This document shows, piece by piece, positions 1 to 9,699 of a stretch of DNA of 64,000 nucleotides. Each line of letters opens with the position of its first letter. The first letter of the stretch is position 1. This stretch comes from Dyadobacter soli (lineage in GTDB: Bacteria; Bacteroidota; Bacteroidia; Cytophagales; Spirosomataceae): positions 300,973-364,972 of the forward strand of contig NZ_FNAN01000011.1 in NCBI RefSeq assembly GCF_900101885.1, written 5' to 3'. Below the pieces are notes generated by a model. That model was not told the DNA's origin. It searched no databases and saw nothing but the letters and a program-made list of their open reading frames with translations. A program made the position numbers and the translations under genes.

Positions 1-594
1 GACAAAGAGAAGGAAAACGAGCACCTGAAATCCGAACTCGCAGTACTGAAAGGGCAGATCAACCCCCATTTTCTTTTCAATTCGCTTAACAATTTATATG
101 CACTTTCGCTCCGGCAGGCCGCCGAAACGCCGGCTGTGATCCTGCGGATTTCCGAGATGATGCGTTATTTGTTGTATGAGACCAACGCCGAGCTGGTACC
201 GCTTGCTAAGGAGATCGAAATGCTGCGTATGTATGTTGCAATGCACGAGATGGGTGGTAAATCTGAGGAAAGAGTTCAATTTCAGACCTCCGGAGAGATT
301 GAAGGCATACTCATCCAGCCATTGCTACTTTTGCCCCTTGTCGAAAATGTGTTTAAACACGGATCACTACCTATGTTGATTACGGTAAGCATAAAGGGTG
401 GCTTGCTCGAGATTCATACCGAAAACGGTTTTCGGGCAGCAGGGCCAGAGCTTTCAGGAGGTGTCGGTGTCGCTAATCTTCGTCGCAGGCTGGCGCTACT
501 TTACCCTTTGGCACACCAACTTTCGTTGCAAGATAATCAGCATTCATTTGTTGCTGACCTTTCCATTCATTTAAGTAAGTCCGGTCATGATTAA
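1..594 (+). CDS. LytS/YehU-type sensor histidine kinase, C-terminal part (5' end outside window)
   Basis: The open frame enters from the left edge, so the N-terminal sensor and membrane part is missing; 197 residues are visible. The His-kinase H-box (INPHFLFNSLNNLYALS) lies at residues 20-36 of the visible part, and the N-box follows as PLLLLPLVENVFKHG, with a GVGVANLRRRL G-box near the end. This is the membrane-kinase family that phosphorylates LytTR response regulators. The stop overlaps the start of the regulator at 587 by 8 bp, so the two are co-translated as a pair. The family assignment is firm; the signal sensed is unknown. Confidence 0.93.
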   Translation, partial: DKEKENEHLKSELAVLKGQINPHFLFNSLNNLYALSLRQAAETPAVILRISEMMRYLLYETNAELVPLAKEIEMLRMYVAMHEMGGKSEERVQFQTSGEIEGILIQPLLLLPLVENVFKHGSLPMLITVSIKGGLLEIHTENGFRAAGPELSGGVGVANLRRRLALLYPLAHQLSLQDNQHSFVADLSIHLSKSGHD

Positions 595-1264
595 ATGTAT
601 CGCCATTGACGATCAGCCGCTGGCTCTGGAAATCATTGAGAGCTACGTAGCTAAATGCCCATTTTTAGAGCTGTCGGCCTCTTTTACATCAGCATTGGAC
701 GCATTGGCAATGCTTAACGCGGCCGGATGCGACCTGCTGCTGCTTGATATTAATATGCCGCAAGTCAATGGCCTGGATTTTCTGCAGGCGATCACCCGCC
801 CGCCGTTGGTCGTACTGACGACAGCGTATCCGCAGTACGCTTTGGCAGGATTTGAAAATGACGCGGTCGATTATCTGGTGAAACCGTTTTCGTTTGAGCG
901 CTTTCTAAAGGCAATACATAAAGTGCAATCCCGCCTGGCGACGCTGCCCGAACGCGGGCAAGAATACCTTTTTATCCGGTCCGCACACCGAATGGTCCGT
1001 GTGGATTTTGACCAAATTTTGATTCTGGAAGGAAAAAAGGATTACGTGGCCGTTCACACGCCGGATCATACGATAGAGACCTTGACCACGATGACTGCAT
1101 TTCAGGAAAAGCTTCCGGCGAAAGAGTTTTTGCGCGTGCACCGGTCTTTCATCATTGCGCTTAAAAAGATCACTGCAATCGAACGCAGCACCATCTGGAT
1201 AGGCGAAACAAAAGTACCGATCGGCGATTTGTTTCGGGAAGAATTGTTCAGACGGATTGGTTGA
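587..1264 (+). CDS. LytTR-family response regulator
   Basis: This 225-residue DNA-binding regulator is the partner of the overlapping kinase. The receiver domain spans about residues 1-115, with acidic residues at 8-9 (IDD), phospho-acceptor Asp54 in LLLLDINMP and Lys99 in YLVKPFS. The LytTR DNA-binding domain follows at about 122-225 (FIRSAHRMVRV, EFLRVHRSFII). Regulators of this type bind direct repeats upstream of exporter or surface genes. The ABC exporter genes start 123 bp downstream on the same strand and are the likely targets, though that is inferred from position only. Confidence 0.95.
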   Translation: MIKCIAIDDQPLALEIIESYVAKCPFLELSASFTSALDALAMLNAAGCDLLLLDINMPQVNGLDFLQAITRPPLVVLTTAYPQYALAGFENDAVDYLVKPFSFERFLKAIHKVQSRLATLPERGQEYLFIRSAHRMVRVDFDQILILEGKKDYVAVHTPDHTIETLTTMTAFQEKLPAKEFLRVHRSFIIALKKITAIERSTIWIGETKVPIGDLFREELFRRIG

Positions 1265-1386
1265 GCGGTAGTGCCTGGATTTTGGCCGGTTATCCCGCCC
1301 CGTTCGAAGGTGAAAAAGACCTGTTGGCGATTTTATTTCCTGTTGTGAAATACCGCGTATTTCTTTGACTGACAATCAAAACAACT

Positions 1387-2304
1387 ATGGAAATCAAACA
1401 AGCCGTTATTGAAACGGATCATTTGTCTTACTGCTTCCGCGGCGGCGAAAAGGTCCTTGACGACATTAATCTTAGCGTCCCCGCCGGGAGCATCTATGGC
1501 TTTCTCGGACCCAATGGGGCCGGCAAAACAACCACGCTACGCCTCTTGCTCGGACTGCTTCGCTGTGAAAATCCCGGAATCCGTCTTTTCGGGCATCAGC
1601 TACACACCAGTCGCATCGAAATCATGCGGCGCACCGGATCGCTGATCGAGCAGCCATCGCTGTACCTTCATCTGACCGGCCAGGAAAACCTGGAAGTATT
1701 CCGGCGCGCCTACGATTGCCCAAAAAGCAGGGCCGAGAAGGTACTAAGCATCACAGGCCTTTCAAATGCCGCCCACAAAAAGGTGAAGGCCTACTCGCTG
1801 GGCATGAAGCAGCGGCTTTCGATAGCTGTCGCACTGCTACATGATCCTGAGCTGCTGATTATGGATGAGCCCACCAACGGCCTGGATCCCAATGGCATTA
1901 TTGAGATTCGTGAACTGATCCGTGATCTGAGCCAGAATCAGGGAAAGACTGTGTTGGTTTCGAGCCACCTGCTCACAGAGGTGGAAAAACTGGCGACTCA
2001 CGTTGGCATCATTCATCAGGGCAGGCTGCTTTTCCAGGGAACTTTGGCCGGACTCCAAAATTTGCAGCGACAGCAGTCGCTGCTTGAAATTGAAGTGGAT
2101 AAGCTCACAAGGGCAGAGCAGATCCTTTCAACTCATTTTCAGGTCTTGCCCAAACACGGATTTGCCGTCCAGGTCGTCTGCCCGGATGCGGATCAGGCCG
2201 CATTGATCAATTACATGCTTGTCAGCGGCGGAGTCAGGGTGAGTCGCCTGGGCGTAGCCGGCAACGACCTTGAAAAACTATTCCTTCAAATCATTTCAGC
2301 ATAA
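1387..2304 (+). CDS. ABC transporter ATP-binding protein (BcrA-like exporter ATPase)
   Basis: This 305-residue cytoplasmic ATPase powers the permease that follows 3 bp later. Walker A is GPNGAGKT at residues 41-48, the signature SLGMKQR is at 137-143, and Walker B LLIMDEP is at 156-162, followed by the H-loop SSHLL. The length and the SLGMKQR signature are typical of the bacitracin/lantibiotic self-protection and ABC-2 exporter ATPases. The neighbouring LytTR kinase-regulator pair fits a stress-induced exporter. A close relative lies at 8791-9699 with the same signature. The substrate cannot be read from the sequence. Confidence 0.95.
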   Translation: MEIKQAVIETDHLSYCFRGGEKVLDDINLSVPAGSIYGFLGPNGAGKTTTLRLLLGLLRCENPGIRLFGHQLHTSRIEIMRRTGSLIEQPSLYLHLTGQENLEVFRRAYDCPKSRAEKVLSITGLSNAAHKKVKAYSLGMKQRLSIAVALLHDPELLIMDEPTNGLDPNGIIEIRELIRDLSQNQGKTVLVSSHLLTEVEKLATHVGIIHQGRLLFQGTLAGLQNLQRQQSLLEIEVDKLTRAEQILSTHFQVLPKHGFAVQVVCPDADQAALINYMLVSGGVRVSRLGVAGNDLEKLFLQIISA

Positions 2305-2307
2305 GCG

Positions 2308-3084
2308 ATGAAAACAAGATTTTTAGCCAACACTTGGGCAGAATTCATTAAGACAAAGAGAAGCTTCGCGTTGTGGCTTACCGTCCTTGCCGCAGCCTTC
2401 ATACCAGCGATTAACGCATTCATTCTATTAGAGAGGCCCGAGATACTCTTAACGAAATTTGAACAGACTCCCTGGCTCACTTTCTGTCGTTTCAACTGGA
2501 AAAATGTTGCAGCCGTGATTCTGCCCATGTATATCATATTGATTACAAATCTTGTCGTGCAGATCGAATTTCGAAATAACACCTGGAAACAGATCTATGC
2601 CTCACCCCGCTCGTTTGCAGACATCTTCTTTTCAAAACTACTGGTGATTCAATTCCTGGTGCCATGCTACATCATTTGCTTTGATTGCTTTGTGATACTT
2701 TCCGGCCTTTTGGTACATAGCATCAACGCGTCCTATAAACTGGTGATTGAAAGCATCGACTGGAAGAATCTGCTACTGATCTCAAGCCGGATCTACCTTG
2801 GCAGCCTGGCAATTTCGGTCATCCAATACTGGCTGAGCCTTCGGTTCCGCAACTTTGTTATCCCGCTCGGGTTCGGGCTGGGTTTATGGATCACCGGTAT
2901 CATCCTGATGGACTGGGACAAATCAATTTACTATCCATACGTCTATTCTGCATTTATGTTTTTCATCAATTTTGACAAAGAGCCCGCCAAGCTTATTGTG
3001 CTCTTGGTAAGTTCGATTACGGCGCTGGTGTTAGCCCTTATCGCCTCATTTTTCGACATAAGCCGCCTAGCAGAGAAGGGATAG
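2308..3084 (+). CDS. ABC-2 type transporter permease
   Basis: This 258-residue integral membrane protein begins 3 bp after the ATPase stop, so the two form one transcription unit. Hydrophobic stretches near residues 20-38, 68-88, 105-135, 160-180, 190-215 and 230-250 give about six membrane segments. The N-terminal FIKTKRSFALWLTVLAAAFIPA matches the opening of the permease at 9699 (LIKLRRTFAYWLTVLGAAIIPA), showing that the two are paralogues. It would form the channel of a BcrB-like exporter. Confidence 0.9.
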   Translation: MKTRFLANTWAEFIKTKRSFALWLTVLAAAFIPAINAFILLERPEILLTKFEQTPWLTFCRFNWKNVAAVILPMYIILITNLVVQIEFRNNTWKQIYASPRSFADIFFSKLLVIQFLVPCYIICFDCFVILSGLLVHSINASYKLVIESIDWKNLLLISSRIYLGSLAISVIQYWLSLRFRNFVIPLGFGLGLWITGIILMDWDKSIYYPYVYSAFMFFINFDKEPAKLIVLLVSSITALVLALIASFFDISRLAEKG

Positions 3085-3291
3085 ATAGGTGCGGCCGGTA
3101 AAAACAAGCGGCATTAAAAACTTATCAGTTTAGCTTTGTATTTTTCAGCGTGCGCCGGCAGGTTATCATCATGCCAAGCGCCCGCTTTGTTCGCTTCCGG
3201 ACGGTTAAATTGCTTAGGTTATTGTTTAACTATTTGGTAATTAGATTGTTGAAATTTAGGTATACTTATTTTAGCGGATGAGCATATCGAA

Positions 3292-5685
3292 ATGCTTAGA
3301 CTTGCCAACATGTTTCAAAGCTACCTGAAAATCGCGATTCGCAATCTGTGGAAACACAAGCTCTTCTCTGTAATTCATATTGTCGGGCTGGGGCTGGCGA
3401 TGGCTTTTTGTTTTCTGCAATTGATGCAGGTGCAAACCAGCTTTGAGAAAGACTCTTTTCACCCGTATCCGGACCGTACTTTCCGCATTATTACCGATGC
3501 AACAGGAAACGATGACAAGCTCTATTCGCTGGCATCTTCGCCTTTGCCGCTGGGCGAAAAGCTAAACTTGGGGCAGAGCGCGGTCGCAAAGTCAGCCAGG
3601 GTAGTCAGGAATTTCGGTGGGAATCTCAATAACGGTATAAAGTCTTTGAATGTCAGCGGGATGTATGTGGATCCTGCCTATTTTGACATATTTGGCTTCA
3701 AACTTAAAAGCGGTAAACCATGCACCGCGCCGCGCACGGTGGTCTTGACCCAGGAAATGGCCGAGCGGTTTTTCGGCGACGCTGATCCGGTTGGTAAAAC
3801 GCTCACCAACCCGGACCTGGGAGTTTTTACCATTTCTGGCGTTTTTGCTCCGATAGAACCGTTCACCACCCATTTGAAGTCGGACATGGTCTTATCGATG
3901 GCAAGTTTCAAGGAGCTTAACCCCAATATTGCCACCGATAATTGGCAGGATTACAATACATACACATTCGTCCTTCTTTCAAAGGGTAGCACAAAGGCGG
4001 CTCTGGACGCCGCCATCGGCAAAATTGCCGCTTCGAATAATAAGTTAGTAACATTTAAAGACGTTAAAAAGCACACATTTCGCAGCCAGCCATTGGAAGA
4101 TATTCCGCTGGATTCCCAAGGGCTGCTGAACAATCCATATGTAGAACCTCTTTGGAAAATTGGGGTCAGTTTGCTTGTACCATTCATCGTGATCCTTTTG
4201 GCCGGGTTTAATTACGTGAACCTCACATTGACCCGCTCACTGAGCCGCGGCAGGGAAGTGGGTGTGCGCAAAGTAGCTGGCGCCAAACGTGGGCAGCTTA
4301 TCTTGCAGTTTTTGATCGAGACTATCGTCATCGCTTTTTTAGCCTTGGGTGTCGGATACGTAGGGTTGGTCACTTTCCAATCTTACATGCATGTCCGCTG
4401 GCTGAACTATCAGGTTAACGACACGGTGGCATTGTGGCTGTCTTTTATCGTTTTCACCCTGCTGACAGGTGTGCTCGCCGGATTTCTACCTGCACGGATT
4501 TTGTCGGCATACGAGCCTGCACAAATTATCAAGGGAGACCTGGGACCATCCAGTCTGGGTAAAATTAGCTTCCGGAAATCGCTGGTGGTAATCCAGTTTG
4601 TGGTCGCATTGGTCTTCATGACATTTACGGGAATTTCTAACAGCCAGTTTGAGTATATGGCAACCGACAATGAAAACTACAACCGAAAGGGGATCGTCAA
4701 TATACCTGTTGCGGGAAAAGATTTCCGGCTACTGGCGGCCGAACTATCAAAAATGGCCGGCGTGGAACGCGTCGGGCTCACCTCGGCTACACTTAACGAA
4801 GGGTCTGGAAAGGCCAAGATTTCCACAACTGGCTCTGACAGTAATCCTTCGGTTGCTCAGGATACCTACATTTACGCTGCCGATGCAGGTTTTATTGAGA
4901 ATATGCAGTTGAAGTTCGTTGCCGGATCAAATCTGCCCGAAACTTTCCAGGATAGTGTCGGACGTTTCGTGGTCATCAATGAAAGGGCCGCGAAAGTACT
5001 GGGTTTTGACACCCCAAAGGATCTTGTCGGCCAGACAATCAAGCTCAACCAGACCAGCGTTCAGGTGGCCGGGGTCGTGAAAAATTTCTGTTTTATGCGC
5101 TATGAGCTGCCGGTAGCGCCGCTCGTGCTGGCATATGACGTTTCTGAAATGAAGGTTATGTCGGTCAAAGTAGATCAGCAGGCAGACAAGGGGCGTATTC
5201 AGGCCTTGCTAGCCGGTGCATGGAAGCGGCTTTACCCGCGCGAATCGTTTGTCTATTCCTGGTATGAAAGCCAGCTCTACGAAGATTACGCCGAAGGAGG
5301 AGATCAGCGTTTCACAGGGGTTATTGTGCTGATTGTCTTTCTGATTGCAGGTATGGGCCTTCTGGGGATGGTGACCTACACCACCGAAAAGCGAGTTAAG
5401 GAAGTGGGCATCAGAAAGGTGATGGGCGCGAGTGTTGCGCAGATCATGGCGCTTTTAAGCGGAAGTTTTGTGAAGCTCATCCTGGTAGCGTCCGTGATCG
5501 CATTGCCGATCGGCTATGTGCTCGGCGGGCTTTTCCTTCGGATATTCACCTACCATACCGCGCTGGGGCCAATGGCTTTTGTCAGGTGCCTGCTTAGCCT
5601 GCTTTTTATCGGTCTTGCGACAATTGGCGTTCAATCTTACCGTGCGGCGATGAGTAATCCGGCAGATACGCTCAGGTCTGAGTAG
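3292..5685 (+). CDS. FtsX-like ABC transporter permease (MacB family)
   Basis: This 797-residue inner-membrane permease has the duplicated FtsX architecture: an N-terminal helix (residues about 27-45), a periplasmic MacB_PCD-type domain to about 285, three helices at about 290-420 ending near LPARILSAYEPA, a second periplasmic domain, and final helices at about 680-790 including the VKEVGIRKVMGAS motif. A likelier start is the ATG at 3310 (MFQSYLKIAIRNLWKHK), because family members usually begin there; neither start has a clear ribosome site. No ATPase is adjacent on this side. Such proteins act in export or signalling with a separate LolD/MacB-type ATPase. Confidence 0.92.
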   Translation: MLRLANMFQSYLKIAIRNLWKHKLFSVIHIVGLGLAMAFCFLQLMQVQTSFEKDSFHPYPDRTFRIITDATGNDDKLYSLASSPLPLGEKLNLGQSAVAKSARVVRNFGGNLNNGIKSLNVSGMYVDPAYFDIFGFKLKSGKPCTAPRTVVLTQEMAERFFGDADPVGKTLTNPDLGVFTISGVFAPIEPFTTHLKSDMVLSMASFKELNPNIATDNWQDYNTYTFVLLSKGSTKAALDAAIGKIAASNNKLVTFKDVKKHTFRSQPLEDIPLDSQGLLNNPYVEPLWKIGVSLLVPFIVILLAGFNYVNLTLTRSLSRGREVGVRKVAGAKRGQLILQFLIETIVIAFLALGVGYVGLVTFQSYMHVRWLNYQVNDTVALWLSFIVFTLLTGVLAGFLPARILSAYEPAQIIKGDLGPSSLGKISFRKSLVVIQFVVALVFMTFTGISNSQFEYMATDNENYNRKGIVNIPVAGKDFRLLAAELSKMAGVERVGLTSATLNEGSGKAKISTTGSDSNPSVAQDTYIYAADAGFIENMQLKFVAGSNLPETFQDSVGRFVVINERAAKVLGFDTPKDLVGQTIKLNQTSVQVAGVVKNFCFMRYELPVAPLVLAYDVSEMKVMSVKVDQQADKGRIQALLAGAWKRLYPRESFVYSWYESQLYEDYAEGGDQRFTGVIVLIVFLIAGMGLLGMVTYTTEKRVKEVGIRKVMGASVAQIMALLSGSFVKLILVASVIALPIGYVLGGLFLRIFTYHTALGPMAFVRCLLSLLFIGLATIGVQSYRAAMSNPADTLRSE

Positions 5686-5767
5686 CCTTCCCGGTCTGAT
5701 TAGGAAATTTGGTGTTCGGCATGTGTTGCTTTAAACTTTGAAGATGCATTACCTTCTTACACGTAGC

Positions 5768-6829
5768 TTAATTGGATGGCAGAATGTATTTAGCCACGAC
5801 ATCAAAGGCTTGTTTCGCAGTTCTATTGCCGTAGTTTCCCTGAGTGAAGACGATAACCATCTTCAACTGCCGGATGATTAGAATGTATTGACCGCCATTT
5901 CCCGAGGCAAAAATCACCGGAAAGCTCATGCCAGAAGTTGTCTTAATCACTTCATTATACCATTGATAGCCGTAGTAAACTTGCTGCGGGACGGCTGCCT
6001 TCGACCTGCTAGTTTTTACAAATGAGCCTTCCGGGATAAGGATATGAGCTTGTGTTGATTCTTGCATCCATGCTCGCGAGACGATTTGTGTTCCTTGCCA
6101 TCTGCCCTTGCTAAGTACAAGTTGCCCGATTTTAAGCATGTCTTGCGGTCTTATGAAAAAAGATCCCGCAGTCATTCCATGTCCGGAAGGGTCGGCCGTC
6201 CATCGGTAACGGGTGATGCCCAGCTTTGAAAACAGATGTGCCTGGGCAAACTGCGTTACCGGCATGCCACTGGCTTTTTCAATGATCCCGCCCAGGACCA
6301 TGCTCGCGCAAGATGTGTAAGCCCACGCGGTCCCGGGCGGGGTTTTCATTGGCAGGTCAAGTGAAAACTTTACCCAATCCTGCGCTTTTTCCATTTCCGA
6401 TTCACAGTCACGGGTGCCGTTCCACTCTTCGCAGTCAAACCCGCTGCGCATTTCAAGCAGGTCCCTGACGCGCATCTGACGTTTCAGGCGGTCAGCGGCA
6501 AATGCAGTGTCCTCTGGAAAGAAACTTGATACTTTTTGATCTACACTTTTGATCAAACCCTTGTCGATTGCGATGCCTATCAGCAGGCTGGTGATCGACT
6601 TAAATGCAGAGCGTGTATCGTGCAGTGAATCAGCATTGTAGTCGTTAAAGTATCGCTCATATTGGGTTTTGCTGTCTTGGGACACCAGAACGCTATGCAC
6701 GTTTGGATACAAGCCTGCTACCAGGTCCTGATCCATTTGCTGTAATTTGTTCTGGCCGCTCGCGCGTGTAACCACGAGGATCAACAGCAAATGTAAGATG
6801 AACTTTTTGAGTGTAAGGCTATGATGCAT
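5768..6829 (-). CDS. Serine hydrolase, beta-lactamase/6-aminohexanoate hydrolase fold
   Basis: This 353-residue secreted or periplasmic enzyme has an N-terminal signal peptide with likely cleavage near residue 25 (RASG-Q). The nucleophile motif SxxK is SAFK at 74-77 and the second catalytic motif is Y171-T-S173, the YxS form common in class C-like esterases and NylB-type amidases rather than the YxN of true beta-lactamases. The C-terminal GNGGQYI takes the place of the KTG box. It probably cleaves an ester or amide, not penicillin. It lies 22 bp after the regulator at 6852 on the same strand and may belong to that operon. Confidence 0.88.
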   Translation of the reverse strand: MHHSLTLKKFILHLLLILVVTRASGQNKLQQMDQDLVAGLYPNVHSVLVSQDSKTQYERYFNDYNADSLHDTRSAFKSITSLLIGIAIDKGLIKSVDQKVSSFFPEDTAFAADRLKRQMRVRDLLEMRSGFDCEEWNGTRDCESEMEKAQDWVKFSLDLPMKTPPGTAWAYTSCASMVLGGIIEKASGMPVTQFAQAHLFSKLGITRYRWTADPSGHGMTAGSFFIRPQDMLKIGQLVLSKGRWQGTQIVSRAWMQESTQAHILIPEGSFVKTSRSKAAVPQQVYYGYQWYNEVIKTTSGMSFPVIFASGNGGQYILIIRQLKMVIVFTQGNYGNRTAKQAFDVVAKYILPSN

Positions 6830-6851
6830 CGAATGCCTGATAGTCTATTGG

Positions 6852-7550
6852 TTAAAGCTTTTCCAGTCCGATGGCTCTTGTAAATCCGGATTTGTAGTTT
6901 TCTCCCAGCGGAATTTCATTTTTTCCGATAAAGGCCTTACTGTTTTGAAAGCTGGTAACTTTCGAGGTGCTGATAATGAATGATCGGTGTACCCGAACGA
7001 ACTGAGCTGCCGATAACTGTTTCTCTATCACAGATAGCGACAAACTGCTTAAAAGCGTACCGTCCTCTGTGACGACTTTGGTGCTGTTCCTGTTGGCTTC
7101 CAGATAGAGTATTTTTTCAGTGTCGACGCGGTGAGTAGCCCTGTCATTTTTTACGAACAAAAACCTGCTCGTTGAGAGGCCCGATCCTTGTTGGTTCTCG
7201 ATATTTTGGATTGCTTTATCTGTGGCTTTGATGAAACGCTCCAAAGAGAAGGGCTTTACAAGATAGTCGCATGCAGACAGCTCGAAGGCCTCGACAGCAT
7301 ATTCGCTGTAAGCCGTGGTAAAAATGATTTGAGGACGTTCCGGCAAGGTTCGTACCAGCTCGATACCGCTCAGAACAGGCATATTGATATCCAGAAACAG
7401 GATATCAATTTTCGATCTTTCCAATTCCTGACGGGCAAGCAGGGCTTGCCCCAAACTGGCGAGCACGCGGAGTTTAGGCGAAAAGCCGCAGAATCCGGCA
7501 ATGATATCCCGCGCGATAGGCGAGTCGTCAACAATCAGGCAATCTATCAT
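6852..7550 (-). CDS. LytTR-family response regulator
   Basis: This 232-residue regulator has a receiver with DD at 8-9, phospho-acceptor Asp54 (FLDINMP) and Lys in YLVKPFSLERF. The LytTR DNA-binding domain covers about residues 125-225 (FLFVKNDRATHRV, FVRVHRSFIIS). The start overlaps the stop of the upstream kinase by 4 bp (ATGA), so the pair is translationally coupled. It is a paralogue of the regulator at 587-1264. The divergent ABC exporter at 8791 is the most likely target. Confidence 0.95.
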   Translation of the reverse strand: MIDCLIVDDSPIARDIIAGFCGFSPKLRVLASLGQALLARQELERSKIDILFLDINMPVLSGIELVRTLPERPQIIFTTAYSEYAVEAFELSACDYLVKPFSLERFIKATDKAIQNIENQQGSGLSTSRFLFVKNDRATHRVDTEKILYLEANRNSTKVVTEDGTLLSSLSLSVIEKQLSAAQFVRVHRSFIISTSKVTSFQNSKAFIGKNEIPLGENYKSGFTRAIGLEKL

Positions 7551-8602
7551 GGCGTAATAATCCTGAGCGCAAGGTTTATTTTATATTCGTTAAACTGCTT
7601 ATCGACATCGTACCGAAAATCATTCCCATAGATAAGTTTCAACCTGCGAAGCGTGTGAGTCAGGCCCATTCCGGACGATTCAACACTTACTTCATGATGC
7701 TGGCTGGCGACCGAATAGGTGTTGATGACCTCAAAAAGCAGCCAGTTATCTGACATTTCGAGTCTGACGCTAATTGCCGGTGAGGTGCTTTGATCGTGCC
7801 GCGAGTGTTTAAATGCATTTTCCACAAAGACGATAAGCACCATTGGCGCGATCAGAAGGTCCGGATCGTTGATGTCTTCTATTTTCTGTCGGAAGCTGAT
7901 TTTTTCATCGGTTTGCAGTCGCTCAAAGGCAATATAATTTTTAATGTAGGCAATCTCGTTGCAGATCGGGATAAACGGCTGTTTTGTTTGATAGAGCGAG
8001 TATCTGAGCAAGTCAGAAAGTTTTACAAGCAAGGCGGGGACCCTTTCGTGCTGAGTCATCGAGAGCCCGTAAATGTTGTTAAGCGTATTGAACAAAAAGT
8101 GCGGGCTGAGCTGCGAGACAAGCAGTTCAAGTTCACTTTGCTGCTGCTGCTGGCGCAGACTGGCATCTTTGATCTGGCGGGTCAAACTGACTCTGACCAA
8201 ATAGACCGATCCCCCTAGCACTCCAAATAGGACGACCAAAGGAAAGCTAATTGCCAGATATTCTGAAAAGTGGATGTAGGGTTCTGCTTTAAACAGAAGA
8301 CCTGCCCCAAATGCTCCCAATACTGTCCAGAAGGAAAAGGCGACCAACCCCAGCAATGCGATCGATCCCTTTGGGGTACGCCGAGTCGATAGTTTTGCTA
8401 GCCAGCGGCCGAGGTAGGTGCAAAAAAGCAAGTAAAGACAGCAGCAAAGCCCGGCGAATCCTACCTGATTGTTGCCACTCAAGACAACAGGAATTGAGAA
8501 AATACCAACAAACGCTAAACAGAAAATCATATGGACTCCCGTCTTTGACGAGAGTAGTTTTGATACCAGCAGGTCAATAGGTTTCATGTAATTCTGGTTC
8601 AT
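7547..8602 (-). CDS. LytS/YehU-type sensor histidine kinase
   Basis: This 351-residue membrane kinase has four hydrophobic segments in the first 140 residues, then a short coiled region (LRQQQQQSELELLVSQL), the H-box LSPHFLFNTLNNIYGLS and the N-box VLIVFVENAFKHS. It ends with a GMGLTHTLRRL G-box. This is the complete counterpart of the truncated kinase at the left edge. It is transcribed divergently from the exporter genes at 8791-10469, leaving about 190 bp for the control region. Confidence 0.94.
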   Translation of the reverse strand: MNQNYMKPIDLLVSKLLSSKTGVHMIFCLAFVGIFSIPVVLSGNNQVGFAGLCCCLYLLFCTYLGRWLAKLSTRRTPKGSIALLGLVAFSFWTVLGAFGAGLLFKAEPYIHFSEYLAISFPLVVLFGVLGGSVYLVRVSLTRQIKDASLRQQQQQSELELLVSQLSPHFLFNTLNNIYGLSMTQHERVPALLVKLSDLLRYSLYQTKQPFIPICNEIAYIKNYIAFERLQTDEKISFRQKIEDINDPDLLIAPMVLIVFVENAFKHSRHDQSTSPAISVRLEMSDNWLLFEVINTYSVASQHHEVSVESSGMGLTHTLRRLKLIYGNDFRYDVDKQFNEYKINLALRIITP

Positions 8603-8790
8603 TGGTCAATTCCTCCCTTATCCGGCCCGAAGGTTTGGGCACCGAAAAGCGCCCGTTGGGCATCGAATATAGGGTCTGTGTCCCGGACTTTTCATCACAA
8701 TCATGAAGCAGGTAAATTGTATTCAGGCTTAGAGGTAAATCAAGCACATGATGGCAGTCCGAAATTAATGCAAACAGACAGAAATCGTAA

Positions 8791-9699
8791 ATGAACACCG
8801 TTGTTTCCGCAACTTCGCTGAGTTTTGGCTATGTGCCGCAAGTAAAAACTGTCAACAGCATCAGTCTGGATATTGGTAGCGGGCAGATCTATGGATTTCT
8901 GGGCCCTAATGGGGCAGGTAAAACCACTACTATACGCTTGCTGCTCGGACTACTGTCGCCTCACGCGGGCTCGGTAGCGCTTTTTGGCCAGCCTGTCTCA
9001 CGGAAAAGCTGGCAGCTCTTTTCCAGGATAGGGGCGATGATTGAAACGCCGTCGCTTTATGAGCATCTTACTGCTGTGGAAAACCTTGAAATTGGTCGCA
9101 GGATCCGCAAGCTAGACCCAGGTATGTGTAGCCATGTACTTGAAATCGTTGGCCTCACTGCTTCGGCCCGCATTAAAGTCAGAGAGTTCTCGCTGGGAAT
9201 GAAGCAGCGACTTGGACTGGCTGTCGCGCTGCTGGGGAAGCCCGAACTTTTGATTTTAGACGAACCCACAAACGGCCTTGACCCGCATGGCATTATTCAG
9301 GTAAGAGAGCTGTTGCAAACACTCAACCAAGATTACGGAACGACCATCTTGATGTCGAGTCATATCCTGGCCGAAGTGGAAAAGGTCGCGACGCACATCG
9401 GAATTATCAGCAAGGGACAATTCGTATTCCAGGGAACAATGCAAGCCTTGCAATCGCTCTCTTTTCAGGATTCAACCCTTTTGTTGCAGACCAATGATAA
9501 CGGCAAAGCAGCATTGGTACTCAAAGATCACTATCAGGTTGAAGCAAATACAGCGCAGACAATATCTGTGAAGGCTTCAAGCAAAGCTCAGACCGCCCAA
9601 ATCTGTCGTCTGTTGTGCGATGCAGGGTTAGATGTCTATCACCTTGCAGCAACTGCAAACGATCTGGAGAATATTTTTTTAAAAATGGTGAACCGCTGA
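8791..9699 (+). CDS. ABC transporter ATP-binding protein (BcrA-like exporter ATPase)
   Basis: This 302-residue ATPase has Walker A GPNGAGKT at 38-45, signature SLGMKQR at 134-140, and Walker B LLILDEPTNGLDP. It closely resembles the protein at 1387-2304 in order and wording of motifs, so the two exporters arose by duplication or were recruited from one family. Its stop TGA overlaps the start ATG of the permease by one base (9699). It lies divergent to the kinase/LytTR pair. Confidence 0.95.
   Translation: MNTVVSATSLSFGYVPQVKTVNSISLDIGSGQIYGFLGPNGAGKTTTIRLLLGLLSPHAGSVALFGQPVSRKSWQLFSRIGAMIETPSLYEHLTAVENLEIGRRIRKLDPGMCSHVLEIVGLTASARIKVREFSLGMKQRLGLAVALLGKPELLILDEPTNGLDPHGIIQVRELLQTLNQDYGTTILMSSHILAEVEKVATHIGIISKGQFVFQGTMQALQSLSFQDSTLLLQTNDNGKAALVLKDHYQVEANTAQTISVKASSKAQTAQICRLLCDAGLDVYHLAATANDLENIFLKMVNR

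Noticed and set aside
905..1375. Open frame on the minus strand inside the LytTR regulator
   Set aside because: It is a shadow of a well-supported gene and has no family features.
5768..6829. Antibiotic-resistance beta-lactamase
   Set aside because: YxS replaces YxN and the KTG box is absent, so an esterase or amidase role is more likely.
8574..8798. 74-codon minus-strand frame upstream of the kinase gene
   Set aside because: It covers the divergent promoter region and has no recognisable motif.
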